The notes: generated from the letters alone by a model not told the origin. 64,000 nt of DNA from Rhizobium sp. Root274 (GCF_001429245.1 NZ_LMJE01000001.1:1483564-1547563), one strand, 5' to 3'; shown: positions 18,854 to 27,729, numbered from the stretch's first letter. Numbers and translations are program-made.

Positions 18854-19144
18854 TCACTGCCTCGTTTCCATCCCCCTCTTGCCCGAGACATCCGGCGATC
18901 GCGCGCCCGGTGCCTTTTCCCCGAGTAGCAGACTGACGACCGAGATATCCAGTTCGATATCGGGCCAGTGCATGCTATCAGGCATGAAGTCTATATTGTT
19001 CCGTTCCACCGGCATCGCGTCCTGAAGCTGCGGATACCACCAGACAGGAACGCTGACGATACGACCGTCCGTCAGTTCCACGTGCAGCAAGTCATCGGCG
19101 CAAAGCGCATCGACCGGGCGCATGTTCTCAAGATGTTCAATCAC
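18854..19144 (-). CDS. DUF2442 family protein (first copy)
   Basis: A 96-residue protein with MRPVDALCADDLLHVELTDG, then VPVWWYPQL and a C-terminal GEKAPGARSP, clearly paralogous to the protein at 18274-18549. The GTG at 19144 overlaps the BrnA stop (GTGA), which argues for that start; an in-frame ATG seven codons later is the alternative. The gene lies between BrnA and the broken DUF4160 gene. A structural or antitoxin-like role is only inferred from family context. Confidence 0.78.
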   Translation of the reverse strand: MIEHLENMRPVDALCADDLLHVELTDGRIVSVPVWWYPQLQDAMPVERNNIDFMPDSMHWPDIELDISVVSLLLGEKAPGARSPDVSGKRGMETRQ

Positions 19145-19491
19145 GTCTCATTGGCCTTCACATAATTCTCAAGCACGTCGTTGATCCGGCTCTGCCAGCC
19201 GGGACCGGTCCGGCGAAAATGCTCGACCACGTCGCTGTTCAATCTCAATCCCACCCGCTCCTTGACCGGAGCCTTTTGTGGACCGCGCTGGCCTCTGGTC
19301 TTAAAAAAGTTCGGCAGCTCCGGAAACTCGGATATCGGGCGCGCATTTGCGATGATCTCGTCCGTCAATTGTGACGCGTCCTCGCCATGAGCGATTTCAT
19401 ACTCGTCCAACGTGACCCGGCCGGCATCGACATCAACCAGCGTCGGGAGCGCGGGGCTTGCCCCTTTCGTAAACTTTGCGTTCGCGGTCAT
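19141..19491 (-). CDS. brnA: BrnA-type antitoxin
   Basis: A 116-residue protein. The N-terminal half is polar and probably disordered; the C-terminal part (KERVGLRLNSDVVEHFRRTG, then WQSRINDVLENYV) is the ribbon-helix-helix-like DNA-binding domain of BrnA antitoxins. BrnA neutralises the RNase toxin BrnT and represses the shared promoter. Here brnA begins inside the end of brnT (59-base overlap) and ends overlapping a DUF2442 gene. Confidence 0.88.
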   Translation of the reverse strand: MTANAKFTKGASPALPTLVDVDAGRVTLDEYEIAHGEDASQLTDEIIANARPISEFPELPNFFKTRGQRGPQKAPVKERVGLRLNSDVVEHFRRTGPGWQSRINDVLENYVKANET

Positions 19492-19723
19492 TGATCTTCC
19501 TCATCGAAATGATGCGCATCCTGCCGTTTCTGGGTGTCCAGCAGAGCCGACACAGAACACCGTCGAGATAGCCCGTCCAGTTATAGCGGATTTCGCCATA
19601 GTCCCGCCGAGTATCGACATCCACCAATATGGTTGCGGGATCGAAGTACACGACATCGGCAAAATCCAGCCCCCGCTCACGCAGGTTACGCTGCCGCTTC
19701 TCCTCGTCCCATTCCAGCTCCAT
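19433..19723 (-). CDS. brnT: BrnT-type ribonuclease toxin
   Basis: A 96-residue protein matching the BrnT family: ELEWDEEKRQRNLRERGLDF at the N-terminus, the DTRRDYGEIRY segment, and a basic C-terminal helix RISMRKINDRERKVYE-like. BrnT is a RelE-fold RNase that stops translation. ATG 19723 gives the usual family N-terminus; GTG 19732 would add three residues. The gene starts only about 40 bases after the pheS stop, so it is probably read from the pheS promoter. The C-terminal 19 codons overlap brnA in another frame. Confidence 0.88.
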   Translation of the reverse strand: MELEWDEEKRQRNLRERGLDFADVVYFDPATILVDVDTRRDYGEIRYNWTGYLDGVLCRLCWTPRNGRMRIISMRKINDRERKVYERGKPRAPDAG

Positions 19724-19762
19724 CTTTACCACACATATTTAATTGTGGCCACGAATAAATCA

Positions 19763-20848
19763 TCAGCTGCTCAAACCGCCAAACAGCGTCGGCACGTCCA
19801 GCGGGCGGAAGCCGTAGTGGCTCATCCAGCGGACATCGGCGTTGAAGAAGTCGCGCAGGTCCGGCATGCCGTATTTCAGCATGGCGATACGGTCGAGGCC
19901 CATGCCCCAGGCGAAGCCCTGGTACTCGTCCGGATCAAGCCCGCCGGCGCGCAGCACGTTCGGGTGAACCATTCCGCAGCCGAGGATTTCCATCCAGTCC
20001 TTGCCTTCGCCGAACTTGACGATCGGACCCGAGGAACGGTCGCACTGGATGTCGACTTCGAAGCTCGGCTCGGTGAAGGGGAAGAAGGACGGGCGAAAGC
20101 GCATGGTGACGCTGTCGACCTCGAAGAAGGCCTTGCAGAACTCTTCCAGCACCCAGCGCATATGGCCAACATTGGCGGTCTTGTCGACGACGAGTCCTTC
20201 GACCTGGTGGAACATCGGCGAATGGGTCGCGTCACTGTCCTGGCGATAGGTCTTGCCGGGAATGACGATCCGGATCGGCGGCTTTTGGCCCTCCATCGTG
20301 CGGACCTGCACCGGCGAGGTGTGCGTGCGCAGCACCTTGCGCTCACCGTTTTCATCGGGTGAAAGGAAGAAGGTGTCGTGCATCTCGCGGGCGGGATGCC
20401 CCTCGGGGAAGTTCAGCGCCGTGAAATTGTAATAGTCGGTCTCGATATCGGGACCTTCGGCGATCGAGAAGCCCATGTCGGCGAAGATCGCGGTGATCTC
20501 GTCGACGATCTGGCTGATTGGGTGGATGCGGCCGCGCTCGGCCGGCGAGGAGCGCACGGGAAGGGAAACGTCCACCGTCTCGGCCTTCAGGCGCGCATTG
20601 ATCGCGGCATCCTTCAGGGCTGCCTTGCGAGTCGCGACCTCTTCCGTCACCTCGTTCTTCAGCGCGTTGATCGCGGCACCCCGCGTCTGGCGCTCTTCCG
20701 CGCTCATGGAGCCCAGCGTCTTCAGGAGTTCGGAGACAGAACCCTTTTTGCCGAGTGCTGCGACCCGCACCGCCTCGATCGCGGCCTCGTCGCCGGCTGC
20801 AGCGATCTCGGCGAGCAGCTGTGCTTTCAATGCGTCTAGTTCAACCAT
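19763..20848 (-). CDS. pheS: Phenylalanine-tRNA ligase alpha subunit
   Basis: 361 residues, the expected length. An N-terminal coiled coil (about 1-85, [17 protein letters not shown]) that binds tRNA-Phe is followed by the class II synthetase core with motif 2 ([16 protein letters not shown], here [14 protein letters not shown]) and motif 3 ([14 protein letters not shown]). It activates phenylalanine and transfers it to tRNA. The gene follows a kinase-like gene by one base and is separated from pheT by six other genes or remnants. Confidence 0.97.
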   Translation of the reverse strand: MVELDALKAQLLAEIAAAGDEAAIEAVRVAALGKKGSVSELLKTLGSMSAEERQTRGAAINALKNEVTEEVATRKAALKDAAINARLKAETVDVSLPVRSSPAERGRIHPISQIVDEITAIFADMGFSIAEGPDIETDYYNFTALNFPEGHPAREMHDTFFLSPDENGERKVLRTHTSPVQVRTMEGQKPPIRIVIPGKTYRQDSDATHSPMFHQVEGLVVDKTANVGHMRWVLEEFCKAFFEVDSVTMRFRPSFFPFTEPSFEVDIQCDRSSGPIVKFGEGKDWMEILGCGMVHPNVLRAGGLDPDEYQGFAWGMGLDRIAMLKYGMPDLRDFFNADVRWMSHYGFRPLDVPTLFGGLSS

Positions 20849-20849
20849 T

Positions 20850-21716
20850 TCATCCTGCCTTGGCGGTACCCGGGCCCTCCGCCTTGACCGGCGGGACCCT
20901 CATCAGAAATTCAGTTGCCATGATAAAGCGTCGCAGATCACTACCCATGTGCACGCGGCCAATCAACCGGGCGAGCGGCAAAATTCGGCCGATCAGGGCC
21001 GTCAGCTTGACCAATTCGACGCGGGCGGCCTCCGGCGCATGGATGAGCCATGCGTTGAGTGCCGCAGGGCATGTGGTCTCAGGGCTCAAGGCCCTGGAGG
21101 TCACCACGAGGAAGTAAAGCAGAACGTCGCGCGCCTGGGCCAAAGCGAGCGGCATGACCGAGGCCGGATCTTCTTCAAAATCCATGAAGCCCACCTTGCC
21201 GTCTTGCAGAAAGAAATCCCGCACATGCGGCCGGCCGTGGCTCAGACCGGCGGCATGCACGCGGCCCAGGGCTTCGGCAACCTCAATCAGCAGCGCATCA
21301 TGGGCGACCGGATCGGACCGACGCAGGAGCCTCATGCGACGGTCGATCGTCGGACCGACATCCGACATGACCATGGCCGTTTGAGAGGCATAGACAATCT
21401 TTGGCACCGGAAACTCGGCATCGGCAAAGGCTCCTATGCGCGCAATTTCGCGGGCCTGCATGGCCTCCGGCGACAACTGGGGCGAGGGCTTCAGGATCGG
21501 AACGCGGAAGAGAGCGGCAAAGAAACCTTGCATGGCCACCAGCGGCGGCAGGGTCTTGCTGCCCTGACGCTTGATCCAGACGGTGCGGTCCTTCAGGTCC
21601 AGCCGCTGGACACGGCCGTTGCTTTGCATCATCGCGCGCAGAAGCTCGCCGATCTCGTCATTGCCGAGATAGACGTCGTGCCTGTCTGCTGTCCCCGGTT
21701 CTTCCGGATATGCCAT
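20850..21716 (-). CDS. LPS kinase/BUD32-like protein kinase-fold protein
   Basis: About 288 residues with the phosphotransferase fold. An ATP-binding region with VWIKRQG precedes a catalytic-loop-like [12 protein letters not shown] and the metal-binding-like GFMDFEEDP. This set is typical of the Kdo/WaaP and BUD32-like kinases; the spacing H-G-x-P-x-x-R-D replaces the canonical HxD. The protein is cytoplasmic or membrane-associated. ATG 21716 has GAGG upstream; ATG 21728 is also in frame. It sits after the rplT terminator and one base before pheS. Substrate unknown. Confidence 0.7.
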   Translation of the reverse strand: MAYPEEPGTADRHDVYLGNDEIGELLRAMMQSNGRVQRLDLKDRTVWIKRQGSKTLPPLVAMQGFFAALFRVPILKPSPQLSPEAMQAREIARIGAFADAEFPVPKIVYASQTAMVMSDVGPTIDRRMRLLRRSDPVAHDALLIEVAEALGRVHAAGLSHGRPHVRDFFLQDGKVGFMDFEEDPASVMPLALAQARDVLLYFLVVTSRALSPETTCPAALNAWLIHAPEAARVELVKLTALIGRILPLARLIGRVHMGSDLRRFIMATEFLMRVPPVKAEGPGTAKAG

Positions 21717-21755
21717 GAGGGGCCTCATCCACGCGCCGCGTCAGGCGCGCATCGC

Positions 21756-21790
21756 AAAGAAAAACCCGCGCCGGATGCCAGCGCGGGTTT
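21756..21790 (-). terminator. Rho-independent terminator of rpmI-rplT
   Basis: AACCCGCGC and GCGCGGGTT pair with a 9-base loop; on the minus strand the stem is followed by TTTTCTTT. It lies about 30 bases beyond the rplT stop. Confidence 0.85.
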
Positions 21791-21822
21791 CCCAATATTT
21801 CAAACGTTCGGGAAGCGCTGGC

Positions 21823-22227
21823 TTACTTGACCGCGCTTTCAAACTCGTTGGCCGTACCGGCGTCCTTGAGATAGGCAAGCGCCTTCTTCGAAGCTTCGAC
21901 GAGCTTTGCGAAAGCGGCCGGCTCATGGATTGCCATGTCGGACAGAACCTTGCGGTCGACTTCGATGCCAGCCTTGTTCAGGCCGTCGATGAAGCGGCCG
22001 TAGGTCAGGCCGAATTCGCGAACAGCAGCGTTAATACGCTGGATCCACAGAGCGCGGAAGTTGCGCTTGTTGACCTTGCGGTCGCGGTAGGCGAATGCCT
22101 TCGAACGATCAACAGCAGCCTTGGCGGCGCGGATCGTGTTCTTGCGGCGGCCGTAGAAGCCCTTGGCTGCCTTGAATACCTTGTTGTGCTTGGCGCGGGA
22201 AGTTACGCCACGTTTTACGCGTGCCAT
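21823..22227 (-). CDS. rplT: 50S ribosomal protein L20
   Basis: 134 residues. The protein begins [19 protein letters not shown] and contains the L20 signature [16 protein letters not shown]20 binds 23S rRNA early in 50S assembly. It follows rpmI by 38 bases, the conserved rpmI-rplT pair, and is closed by a strong terminator. The C-terminal extension rich in Ala, Lys and Glu is usual in Alphaproteobacteria. Confidence 0.98.
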   Translation of the reverse strand: MARVKRGVTSRAKHNKVFKAAKGFYGRRKNTIRAAKAAVDRSKAFAYRDRKVNKRNFRALWIQRINAAVREFGLTYGRFIDGLNKAGIEVDRKVLSDMAIHEPAAFAKLVEASKKALAYLKDAGTANEFESAVK

Positions 22228-22265
22228 GTCATGATCTCCTTAAATGATCCAAAAAGCGTGGGGTC

Positions 22266-22469
22266 TCAGAGACCGTTCGGCAGGTAGTTCTTGATGACCT
22301 TCTTGCCGTCAGCTTCGGCGAGAACCATCGTGCCGCGTGCATCGCGGATGAACTTGTTGGACCGCTTGATCATGCCGTGGCGCTTGCCGGCGCCGGCTGC
22401 GAGAACCTTACCGGTTGCCGTGATCTTGAACCGCTTTTTGGCGGAGGATTTCGTCTTCATCTTGGGCAT
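22266..22469 (-). CDS. rpmI: 50S ribosomal protein L35
   Basis: 67 residues, starting [20 protein letters not shown], the invariant L35 opening. ATG 22469 has GGAG about nine bases upstream; the longer in-frame extension to 22523 is not L35. It forms an operon with rplT. The 144 bases between it and the histidine kinase gene hold its promoter. Confidence 0.98.
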   Translation of the reverse strand: MPKMKTKSSAKKRFKITATGKVLAAGAGKRHGMIKRSNKFIRDARGTMVLAEADGKKVIKNYLPNGL

Positions 22470-22613
22470 TTTGCTACTCCATTGTTCTTGTATCGAAACA
22501 GGCAGACGAACGCCCGTTTTCAAGCATAAAGAACGGCCACGGCATGCCCTGCCGGACCGTTCGGACGGGCGCTTATAACCGCGGAGGGGAAAAAGCGCAA
22601 CGGGGCAGCGATT

Positions 22614-23963
22614 TTATTCTTTTGCGGCGCGAATCTTGCGCGTTGTGCGCGTCGGCATGCTCAGCGTCACCTTCAATCCGCCGAGGGCAGATCGGGCAAA
22701 GGAAAGGCCTCCGCCATAGGCGGCAAGAACGTCGGCGCTGATCGCGAGGCCCAGACCGGACCCTTCGCCGTCCCCCAGATGCACCCCGCGCCCGGTAATC
22801 TCCGCCAGTGCCGCCTCCTCGACCCCCGGGCCGTCGTCTTCGACAACAAGCCGGACGGCCGCCTCGTCTTGCACGGCCGATACCTGGATCAAGCCTCGGG
22901 CAAAGCGGGTTGCATTGTCGAGCACATTGCCAAGCGCCTCGGCCAGATCCGCGGGGTCCATGTCGGCCGTCAATTGATCATCCAGCCGCACGTCCCAATC
23001 GATCCCGCGGGCGCTGGTCACCGGCTTCAGCACCGAAACCAGCTTCCCGGTCAGCGACGCCAGGCCCGTCTGGGTCATCTGTTCGACGCCGAGACGCGCC
23101 GATTGCAGCTGCCGGTCTGAACGCTGGCGGATGAGGTCGACCTGCTGGCGGATCATCGCCTTTTCAGGCCCCGGCAGGCCATCCGCCACATGCAAGAGAA
23201 CGGTCAGCGGGGTCTTCAAACCATGGGCAAGGTCGCTTGCCCGCGCTCTTGCCCTTTCGACGGCGGTTTCCCGCTCTTTCAGCAATTGATTGAGTTCGAG
23301 CACCAAAGGTTTCAGTTCCGTCGGGCCTTCTCCCTCGAACTGGTCGATCGACCCTGCCCGCACCCGGGCAAGGTTAGCCTGCAGGCGCGACAGAGGTGCA
23401 AGGCCGATGCCGATCTGCAGGAAGGCCGCAGCGAAGAGAACTGCTGCCGTGGCCGCAAGCATTCCGGCCATGGAGCCATGATACTGCGAAATCGCATCGT
23501 CCAGCACCTTGCGGTCGAAGGCCGCGAGAAGCGTGAAGGAACGACTGCCTAGGCCGGTCTCCACCTCGATCTGTCTGATATCGGCGAGAATGGGCGCGCC
23601 GTCCGGCCCCTGCGTCTCCCAAAAATGATAGGGGCCATCATGCAGAGCAGCCAGCGACAGCTCCACATCCCAGAGCGAGCGCGAGCGGATGACCTTGCCG
23701 TCCTTTGGGATAACCTGCCAGTAAAGGCCACTCCCCGGCAGGCCGAAGCGCGGATCGCTCGGTTCGTCCGTCACCACAGCTTCGCCGTTCTGGATTTCGA
23801 TGCTTGCCGCCAGCTGGTCCATAATCGCCGACATATCGGAGCGATAGCGTTCGGCCGCATAGGTGGAGAAGACACGGCTGAGGCCGAAGCCGACCAGCAG
23901 CAGCACAAAGGCAATCGCCAGCACGGCGCCGATCACGAGCCGCAGACGCAGCGATTGCATCAT
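22614..23963 (-). CDS. Sensor histidine kinase (two-component system)
   Basis: 449 residues. A signal-anchor helix (about 8-30), a periplasmic sensor of about 140 residues, a second helix (about 170-190) and a HAMP-like linker lead to the HisKA box (ARASDLAHGLKTPLTVL, phosphoacceptor His) and an HATPase domain with N (GNVLDNATRFA), G1 (VEDDGPGV) and G2 (GEGSGLGLAI) boxes. It is of the PhoQ/QseC type. Its start overlaps the regulator's stop by ATGA. The signal sensed is unknown; the genes ahead encode acidic exported proteins, hinting at cations. Confidence 0.92.
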   Translation of the reverse strand: MMQSLRLRLVIGAVLAIAFVLLLVGFGLSRVFSTYAAERYRSDMSAIMDQLAASIEIQNGEAVVTDEPSDPRFGLPGSGLYWQVIPKDGKVIRSRSLWDVELSLAALHDGPYHFWETQGPDGAPILADIRQIEVETGLGSRSFTLLAAFDRKVLDDAISQYHGSMAGMLAATAAVLFAAAFLQIGIGLAPLSRLQANLARVRAGSIDQFEGEGPTELKPLVLELNQLLKERETAVERARARASDLAHGLKTPLTVLLHVADGLPGPEKAMIRQQVDLIRQRSDRQLQSARLGVEQMTQTGLASLTGKLVSVLKPVTSARGIDWDVRLDDQLTADMDPADLAEALGNVLDNATRFARGLIQVSAVQDEAAVRLVVEDDGPGVEEAALAEITGRGVHLGDGEGSGLGLAISADVLAAYGGGLSFARSALGGLKVTLSMPTRTTRKIRAAKE

Positions 23964-24625
23964 GCGCCGTCGTCCGTCAGCGTGTAACCGAAGCCACGGC
24001 GGGTGGCGATTGCGAGCGGGTTGGTTTTGCGACGGATGCGAGCGACCATGGCTTCGACGGCATTTTTAGCCGCATCGTCGTCGCGGCCCTGCACCTGGCG
24101 GGCGATCTCCAGCGGATCGAAGACCCGCTGCGGCTCCGCAATCAGCATCGACAGCAGGCGGTATTCGAGCGGCGTCAGCTCAATCGGCCGGTTTTCGTAG
24201 GTGACGCGGCGGGCGGCATCGTCGATCACGAAGCCACCGGCCGAAGCCGTCGTCTTCGCCCGACCGCCGGTGCGCCGCAGCAGCGCCTTCAACCGCGCCA
24301 ACAATTCTTCGCTGCGGAACGGTTTTGGCAGGTAGTCGTCGGCCCCGGCCTCGAAACCGTCCACCCGCTCCATCCAGGAACCACGCGCCGTGAGGATCAG
24401 GACCGGCGTTTCGACACCGGATGACCGCCACCGCTTCAGGATCGACAGACCATCCATTCCCGGCAGACCAAGATCGAGCACGATCGCGGCGTATTCGCCG
24501 GTTTCACCTTCCGCCCAGACGTCCGGCCCCGTCGCCAGATGGTGCACCACGAAGCCCTCCGTCTCCAGCTTCGAGCGGGTGAATTCGGCGATGGTCGCGT
24601 CGTCTTCAGCCAGCAGGATCCGCAT
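23960..24625 (-). CDS. OmpR/PhoP family response regulator
   Basis: 221 residues. Receiver domain with acidic pair DD at 8-9, phosphorylatable Asp in LDLGLPG (about 52) and Lys in DYLPKPF; the C-terminal winged helix (about 125-218) has LTPLEYRLLSML and the RRGFGYTL-like end. It pairs with the histidine kinase that overlaps it by four bases. Three bases upstream ends the PepSY-like gene, so all four genes from 25873 to 22614 form one operon that this regulator probably controls itself. Confidence 0.92.
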   Translation of the reverse strand: MRILLAEDDATIAEFTRSKLETEGFVVHHLATGPDVWAEGETGEYAAIVLDLGLPGMDGLSILKRWRSSGVETPVLILTARGSWMERVDGFEAGADDYLPKPFRSEELLARLKALLRRTGGRAKTTASAGGFVIDDAARRVTYENRPIELTPLEYRLLSMLIAEPQRVFDPLEIARQVQGRDDDAAKNAVEAMVARIRRKTNPLAIATRRGFGYTLTDDGA

Positions 24626-24628
24626 TGC

Positions 24629-25213
24629 TCACCATCCGAAGAAGTTCAGGCGACGGCCCGTCGCAGCATCGAATTTCAGGGTCCGGACCTTTGCCCCGCT
24701 TTGAACCTTCAAGGTGTAGAACGGATTGCGCGCGTCGAGATTGAGATTGACTGCGATCACGCGCCCCTGGTGCGCGTCTTCAATCTGCTGCAGGATTTCG
24801 CGCAGAGGCCGAATGCGCCCCCGATCCACCGCCTCGCGGGCGAGCTGATGATCGGGGCTCGGCGGCGCGCTGCCAAGACTTTCGTCCGCTCCCGCGTCGT
24901 CCTCATCACCATCGTCGTCATTATCGTCATCGCCGCCGGAACTGCCGCTGCCGCTCCCACCGTTCCCGCCGCTACCGCTATTGCCGCTGCCGCTGCCGCT
25001 CCCACCGCTACCGCCATCGCCGCTGCCGCTTCCGCCACTACCGCTTCCGCCACTACCGCTACTGCCGTTACCGCTGCTGCCGCTTCCTCCGCTGTTGCCG
25101 TTGCCGTTGCCGTTGCCGCTGTTGCCGTTCTTCGCGGCAGCATCCGGCGCCAGCGCAAGTGCCGTCACGACGGTGGAAGAGAGAAGCATGAGCATAAAAC
25201 GGCGGCGATCCAT
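24629..25213 (-). CDS. Exported Gly/Ser/Asn-rich protein with PepSY-like C-terminus
   Basis: 194 residues. The N-terminus MDRRRFMLML plus a hydrophobic stretch and an Ala-rich cleavage region looks like a Tat-type signal peptide. Residues about 30-85 are a low-complexity run of Gly, Ser and Asn, followed by a short Asp-rich block. The last 70 residues (EILQQIEDAHQGRVIAVNL, then TLKFDAATGRRL) have the strand pattern of a PepSY domain. PepSY proteins inhibit peptidases or sense cations in the envelope and often accompany two-component systems, as here. The low-complexity linker is the unusual part. Confidence 0.75.
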   Translation of the reverse strand: MDRRRFMLMLLSSTVVTALALAPDAAAKNGNSGNGNGNGNSGGSGSSGNGSSGSGGSGSGGSGSGDGGSGGSGSGSGNSGSGGNGGSGSGSSGGDDDNDDDGDEDDAGADESLGSAPPSPDHQLAREAVDRGRIRPLREILQQIEDAHQGRVIAVNLNLDARNPFYTLKVQSGAKVRTLKFDAATGRRLNFFGW

Positions 25214-25360
25214 CACGGGCTCGATTTCTTTAAGCGACAAACCTAGCGCGGCCACATCGGCTCGCCAACTGGCAAATGAGCAATCCCCGCCCGGTGGGGG
25301 CCGGGCGGGGTAAAACGACAATGGATCTGCGGCGGCCGACCATTGCCGTTTCATGGGAAA

Positions 25361-25873
25361 TCAGGGGGCGGGAACGACCGTCACGCCGGTGAGCGTCCCC
25401 TTTGGCGCCCGCAACTTTATTTCGGTCTTTCCGTGTTCCTGCTCGATCTCGAAAGCGAGCCGCACGCCGTTCTGGTCAACCGGGATCATCGTGCCATTGA
25501 CCAGACCCTGAAGTTGCGCCTGATTGACGATCAGACGGATCTCGTCGCGATTGCCGCCACGGCCCTTGCCGTTGCCGTCATCATCGCCGTCATCGTCCTC
25601 GGCTCCGTCGTCGCCATGGTCATCGCCGGCGTCATGATCCGGGCCGTCATCATTGGAAGAATCGTCGGAGGAATCGTTGCTATCGTCATGGCTCGAGCCG
25701 GAACTGTCGCTGCCGCTGCCACCGCCATCATCGCTGCCGCCGCGAGCCAGGGCCTGCTGATCGAGCAGGGCCGAGAGTGACGCGGGCGCCACGGCGCCGA
25801 AAAACGGGAAAATGCCGAGCGCCAGTGCGGCCGTGCCGGAGACAAGCAGGGTACGCCGGGCAAGCGTCGTCAT
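25361..25873 (-). CDS. Exported Asp/Ser/Gly-rich protein
   Basis: 170 residues, preceded by an excellent AGGAGG site. Residues 1-44 form a signal peptide with an ARRTLL twin-arginine-like start. Residues about 45-100 are dominated by Asp, Ser, Gly and His (DDHGDDGAEDDDGDDDG), a highly acidic segment able to bind divalent cations. The C-terminal 65 residues are ordinary (IRLIVNQAQLQGLVNG, KTEIKLRAPKGTL). It heads the operon with the PepSY-like protein and the two-component system. No known family recognised; a metal- or peptide-buffering role is inference. Confidence 0.72.
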   Translation of the reverse strand: MTTLARRTLLVSGTAALALGIFPFFGAVAPASLSALLDQQALARGGSDDGGGSGSDSSGSSHDDSNDSSDDSSNDDGPDHDAGDDHGDDGAEDDDGDDDGNGKGRGGNRDEIRLIVNQAQLQGLVNGTMIPVDQNGVRLAFEIEQEHGKTEIKLRAPKGTLTGVTVVPAP

Positions 25874-26004
25874 GGGACTTTCCTCCTGAGACGAAAGCTG
25901 TCTCTTTGAGGAGATCATGCACTGGCTTACCTGACAGATAGGCCGCAGCCGCTGTCAGCGTTCTGTCAGAAAAGTACGGGCAAGCGTTTGGAGAGGGTGC
26001 CACG

Positions 26005-26030
26005 AAAAAAGCCGCCCATAAGGCGGCTTT
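26005..26030 (-). terminator. Rho-independent terminator of infC
   Basis: AAAGCCGCC pairs with GGCGGCTTT across a 5-base loop, followed on the minus strand by a run of T. It lies about 40 bases past the infC stop. Confidence 0.85.
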
Positions 26031-26070
26031 GATCTGTGGCCCGATCAGCGGGTCGCGCGGTGGGCTCAGC

Positions 26071-26607
26071 TCACTTCGGAGCGAGCACCATCATCATCTG
26101 ACGGCCTTCGAGCTTCGGCTCGGCTTCGACCTTGGCGATGGTCAGCGTGTCTTCCTTGACCTGAAGCAGAAGCTTCATGCCGAGTTCCTGGTGGGCCATT
26201 TCGCGGCCGCGGAACTTCAGGGTCACCTTGACCTTGTCGCCTTCTTCGAAGAAGCGGTTCATCGCCTTCATCTTCACCTCATAGTCATGGGTGTCGATGT
26301 TGGGGCGCATCTTGATTTCTTTGACTTCGACGATCTTCTGCTTCTTGCGCGCTTCGGCCGCCTTCTTCTGGTTGGCGTATTTCAGCTTGCCGAGGTCGAG
26401 GATCTTGCAGACCGGCGGCTCCGCATTCGGCGAAATCTCGACCAGATCCAATCCGGCCTCTTCTGCCATACGCAACGCCTGATCCGTCGGCACGACACCG
26501 AGGTTCTGGCCTTCTTCGTTGATCAACTGGACCTTGGGTATGCGAATTTCTCGGTTGGAGCGCGGCCCGTCCTTCACGGGGGCATCGGTCTTAAACGGTC
26601 TGCGAAT
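26071..26607 (-). CDS. infC: Translation initiation factor IF-3, AUU start
   Basis: 178 residues from ATT 26607. The N-terminal domain ([18 protein letters not shown]) and C-terminal domain ([12 protein letters not shown]) are both clear. No ATG is available at the proper place. Ten codons upstream of a GTG (26577) stands ATT, preceded at the right distance by GAGGAGA, and the added residues RRPFKTDAP continue the family's N-terminus. IF-3 discriminates against non-AUG starts, so this codon allows autoregulation as known for E. coli infC. It is a single-gene unit closed by a terminator. Confidence 0.95.
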   Translation of the reverse strand: MRRPFKTDAPVKDGPRSNREIRIPKVQLINEEGQNLGVVPTDQALRMAEEAGLDLVEISPNAEPPVCKILDLGKLKYANQKKAAEARKKQKIVEVKEIKMRPNIDTHDYEVKMKAMNRFFEEGDKVKVTLKFRGREMAHQELGMKLLLQVKEDTLTIAKVEAEPKLEGRQMMMVLAPK

Positions 26608-26787
26608 GGTCGTATTCTCCTCGAACTGTTTCGATATGTGAGCAGGCCCGGCCCGCGCGCATACGCGTGACAGGGCTATGTGATACTTGCGTCGGCGGAG
26701 TCAATAGCATGCCTCGTGAAGAAAATCACCTGTTGTCGGTCACTTCCTGAATGTGATTTACACCCGTGCAGCGAATCGGAGGTCCTC

Positions 26788-27591
26788 ATGAACCAGCCCG
26801 CGAACATCCTGGCCGAAAAGACGATCACCGTCGGGTCTGACGCCTCGGCGCGATCGATCTGCATCATCGAGCGTTTTGCTTCGCCCGAGACGGGGCCGGA
26901 CAAACCGGTTCTCGTCTGGCTTGGCGGCTATCGCTCCGACATGTCGGGCACCAAGGCCGTCGAGATGGACGCGCTCGCTGCGGAACACGGGATCGGGGCC
27001 ATCCGCTTCGACTATTCCGGCCACGGCGTCTCCGGCGGTGACTTCGCCCTCGGCACAATCTCGCGCTGGACGGAAGAAGCGCTGGCCGTGATCTCCGCCT
27101 CGGGCGCCCGGCAGGTCATTCTGATCGGCTCATCGATGGGCGGCTGGATTGCCCTGCGGGTCATCCAGGAGGCGCGCAGGCAGGGACTGAGCTTTACGGT
27201 CGCGGGCCTGGTGCTGATTGCCCCTGCCCCGGACTTCACCAGCGAACTCATCGAACCCAGCCTCACCGAGGCCGAGCGGCGGTCACTTGAGGAGCGCGGC
27301 TTCTTCGAGGAACCATCCGAGTACAGCCCGGAGCCGAACATCTTCACCCGTGCGCTGATCGAAGACGGGCGGGCGAACCGCGTGCTGACCGGCCTGATCG
27401 AGACAGGCTGCCCGGTTCATATTCTTCAAGGTATGAAGGACCCCGACGTACCGCACAGCCATGCGCTGAAGCTGATGGAGTTCCTGCCGCTCGACGACGT
27501 GGTCCTGACCCTGGTGCGCGACGGCGATCATCGGCTGTCGCGTCCCGAGGACATCGCCCGGATGAAAGCGGCGATCCTGTCCATGCTATGA
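26788..27591 (+). CDS. Alpha/beta hydrolase
   Basis: 267 residues with a complete triad: nucleophile Ser in LIGSSMGGWIAL (about 111-122), Asp in MKDPDVPH and His in DGDHRLS. The oxyanion loop is WLGGYRSDMSG. The overall pattern is that of ABHD10/palmitoyl-thioesterase-like hydrolases. ATG 26788 has GGAGG eight bases upstream; the earlier in-frame start at 26680 lacks homology. It is divergent from infC. Substrate unknown, probably an ester or thioester. Confidence 0.87.
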   Translation: MNQPANILAEKTITVGSDASARSICIIERFASPETGPDKPVLVWLGGYRSDMSGTKAVEMDALAAEHGIGAIRFDYSGHGVSGGDFALGTISRWTEEALAVISASGARQVILIGSSMGGWIALRVIQEARRQGLSFTVAGLVLIAPAPDFTSELIEPSLTEAERRSLEERGFFEEPSEYSPEPNIFTRALIEDGRANRVLTGLIETGCPVHILQGMKDPDVPHSHALKLMEFLPLDDVVLTLVRDGDHRLSRPEDIARMKAAILSML

Positions 27592-27729
27592 CAGGAGCGC
27601 CCGCCCGCTTCTCCCCACCGAGCGGGCCTTTGCGAGCCTCCCTGCGTTAGAACTGTCGCATTTTAACCATAGTGACCGAATTGCAGCGGCCTTCCGTCGC
27701 CGCAACGTTGACTCGTACCCTCTGCCGCT

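Noticed and set aside
24755..25313. Leu/Pro- and Ala/Val-rich open frames over the Gly/Ser-repeat region
   Set aside because: They are other-frame readings of the repetitive GGN/AGN codons; the chosen frame has a signal peptide and a PepSY-like end.
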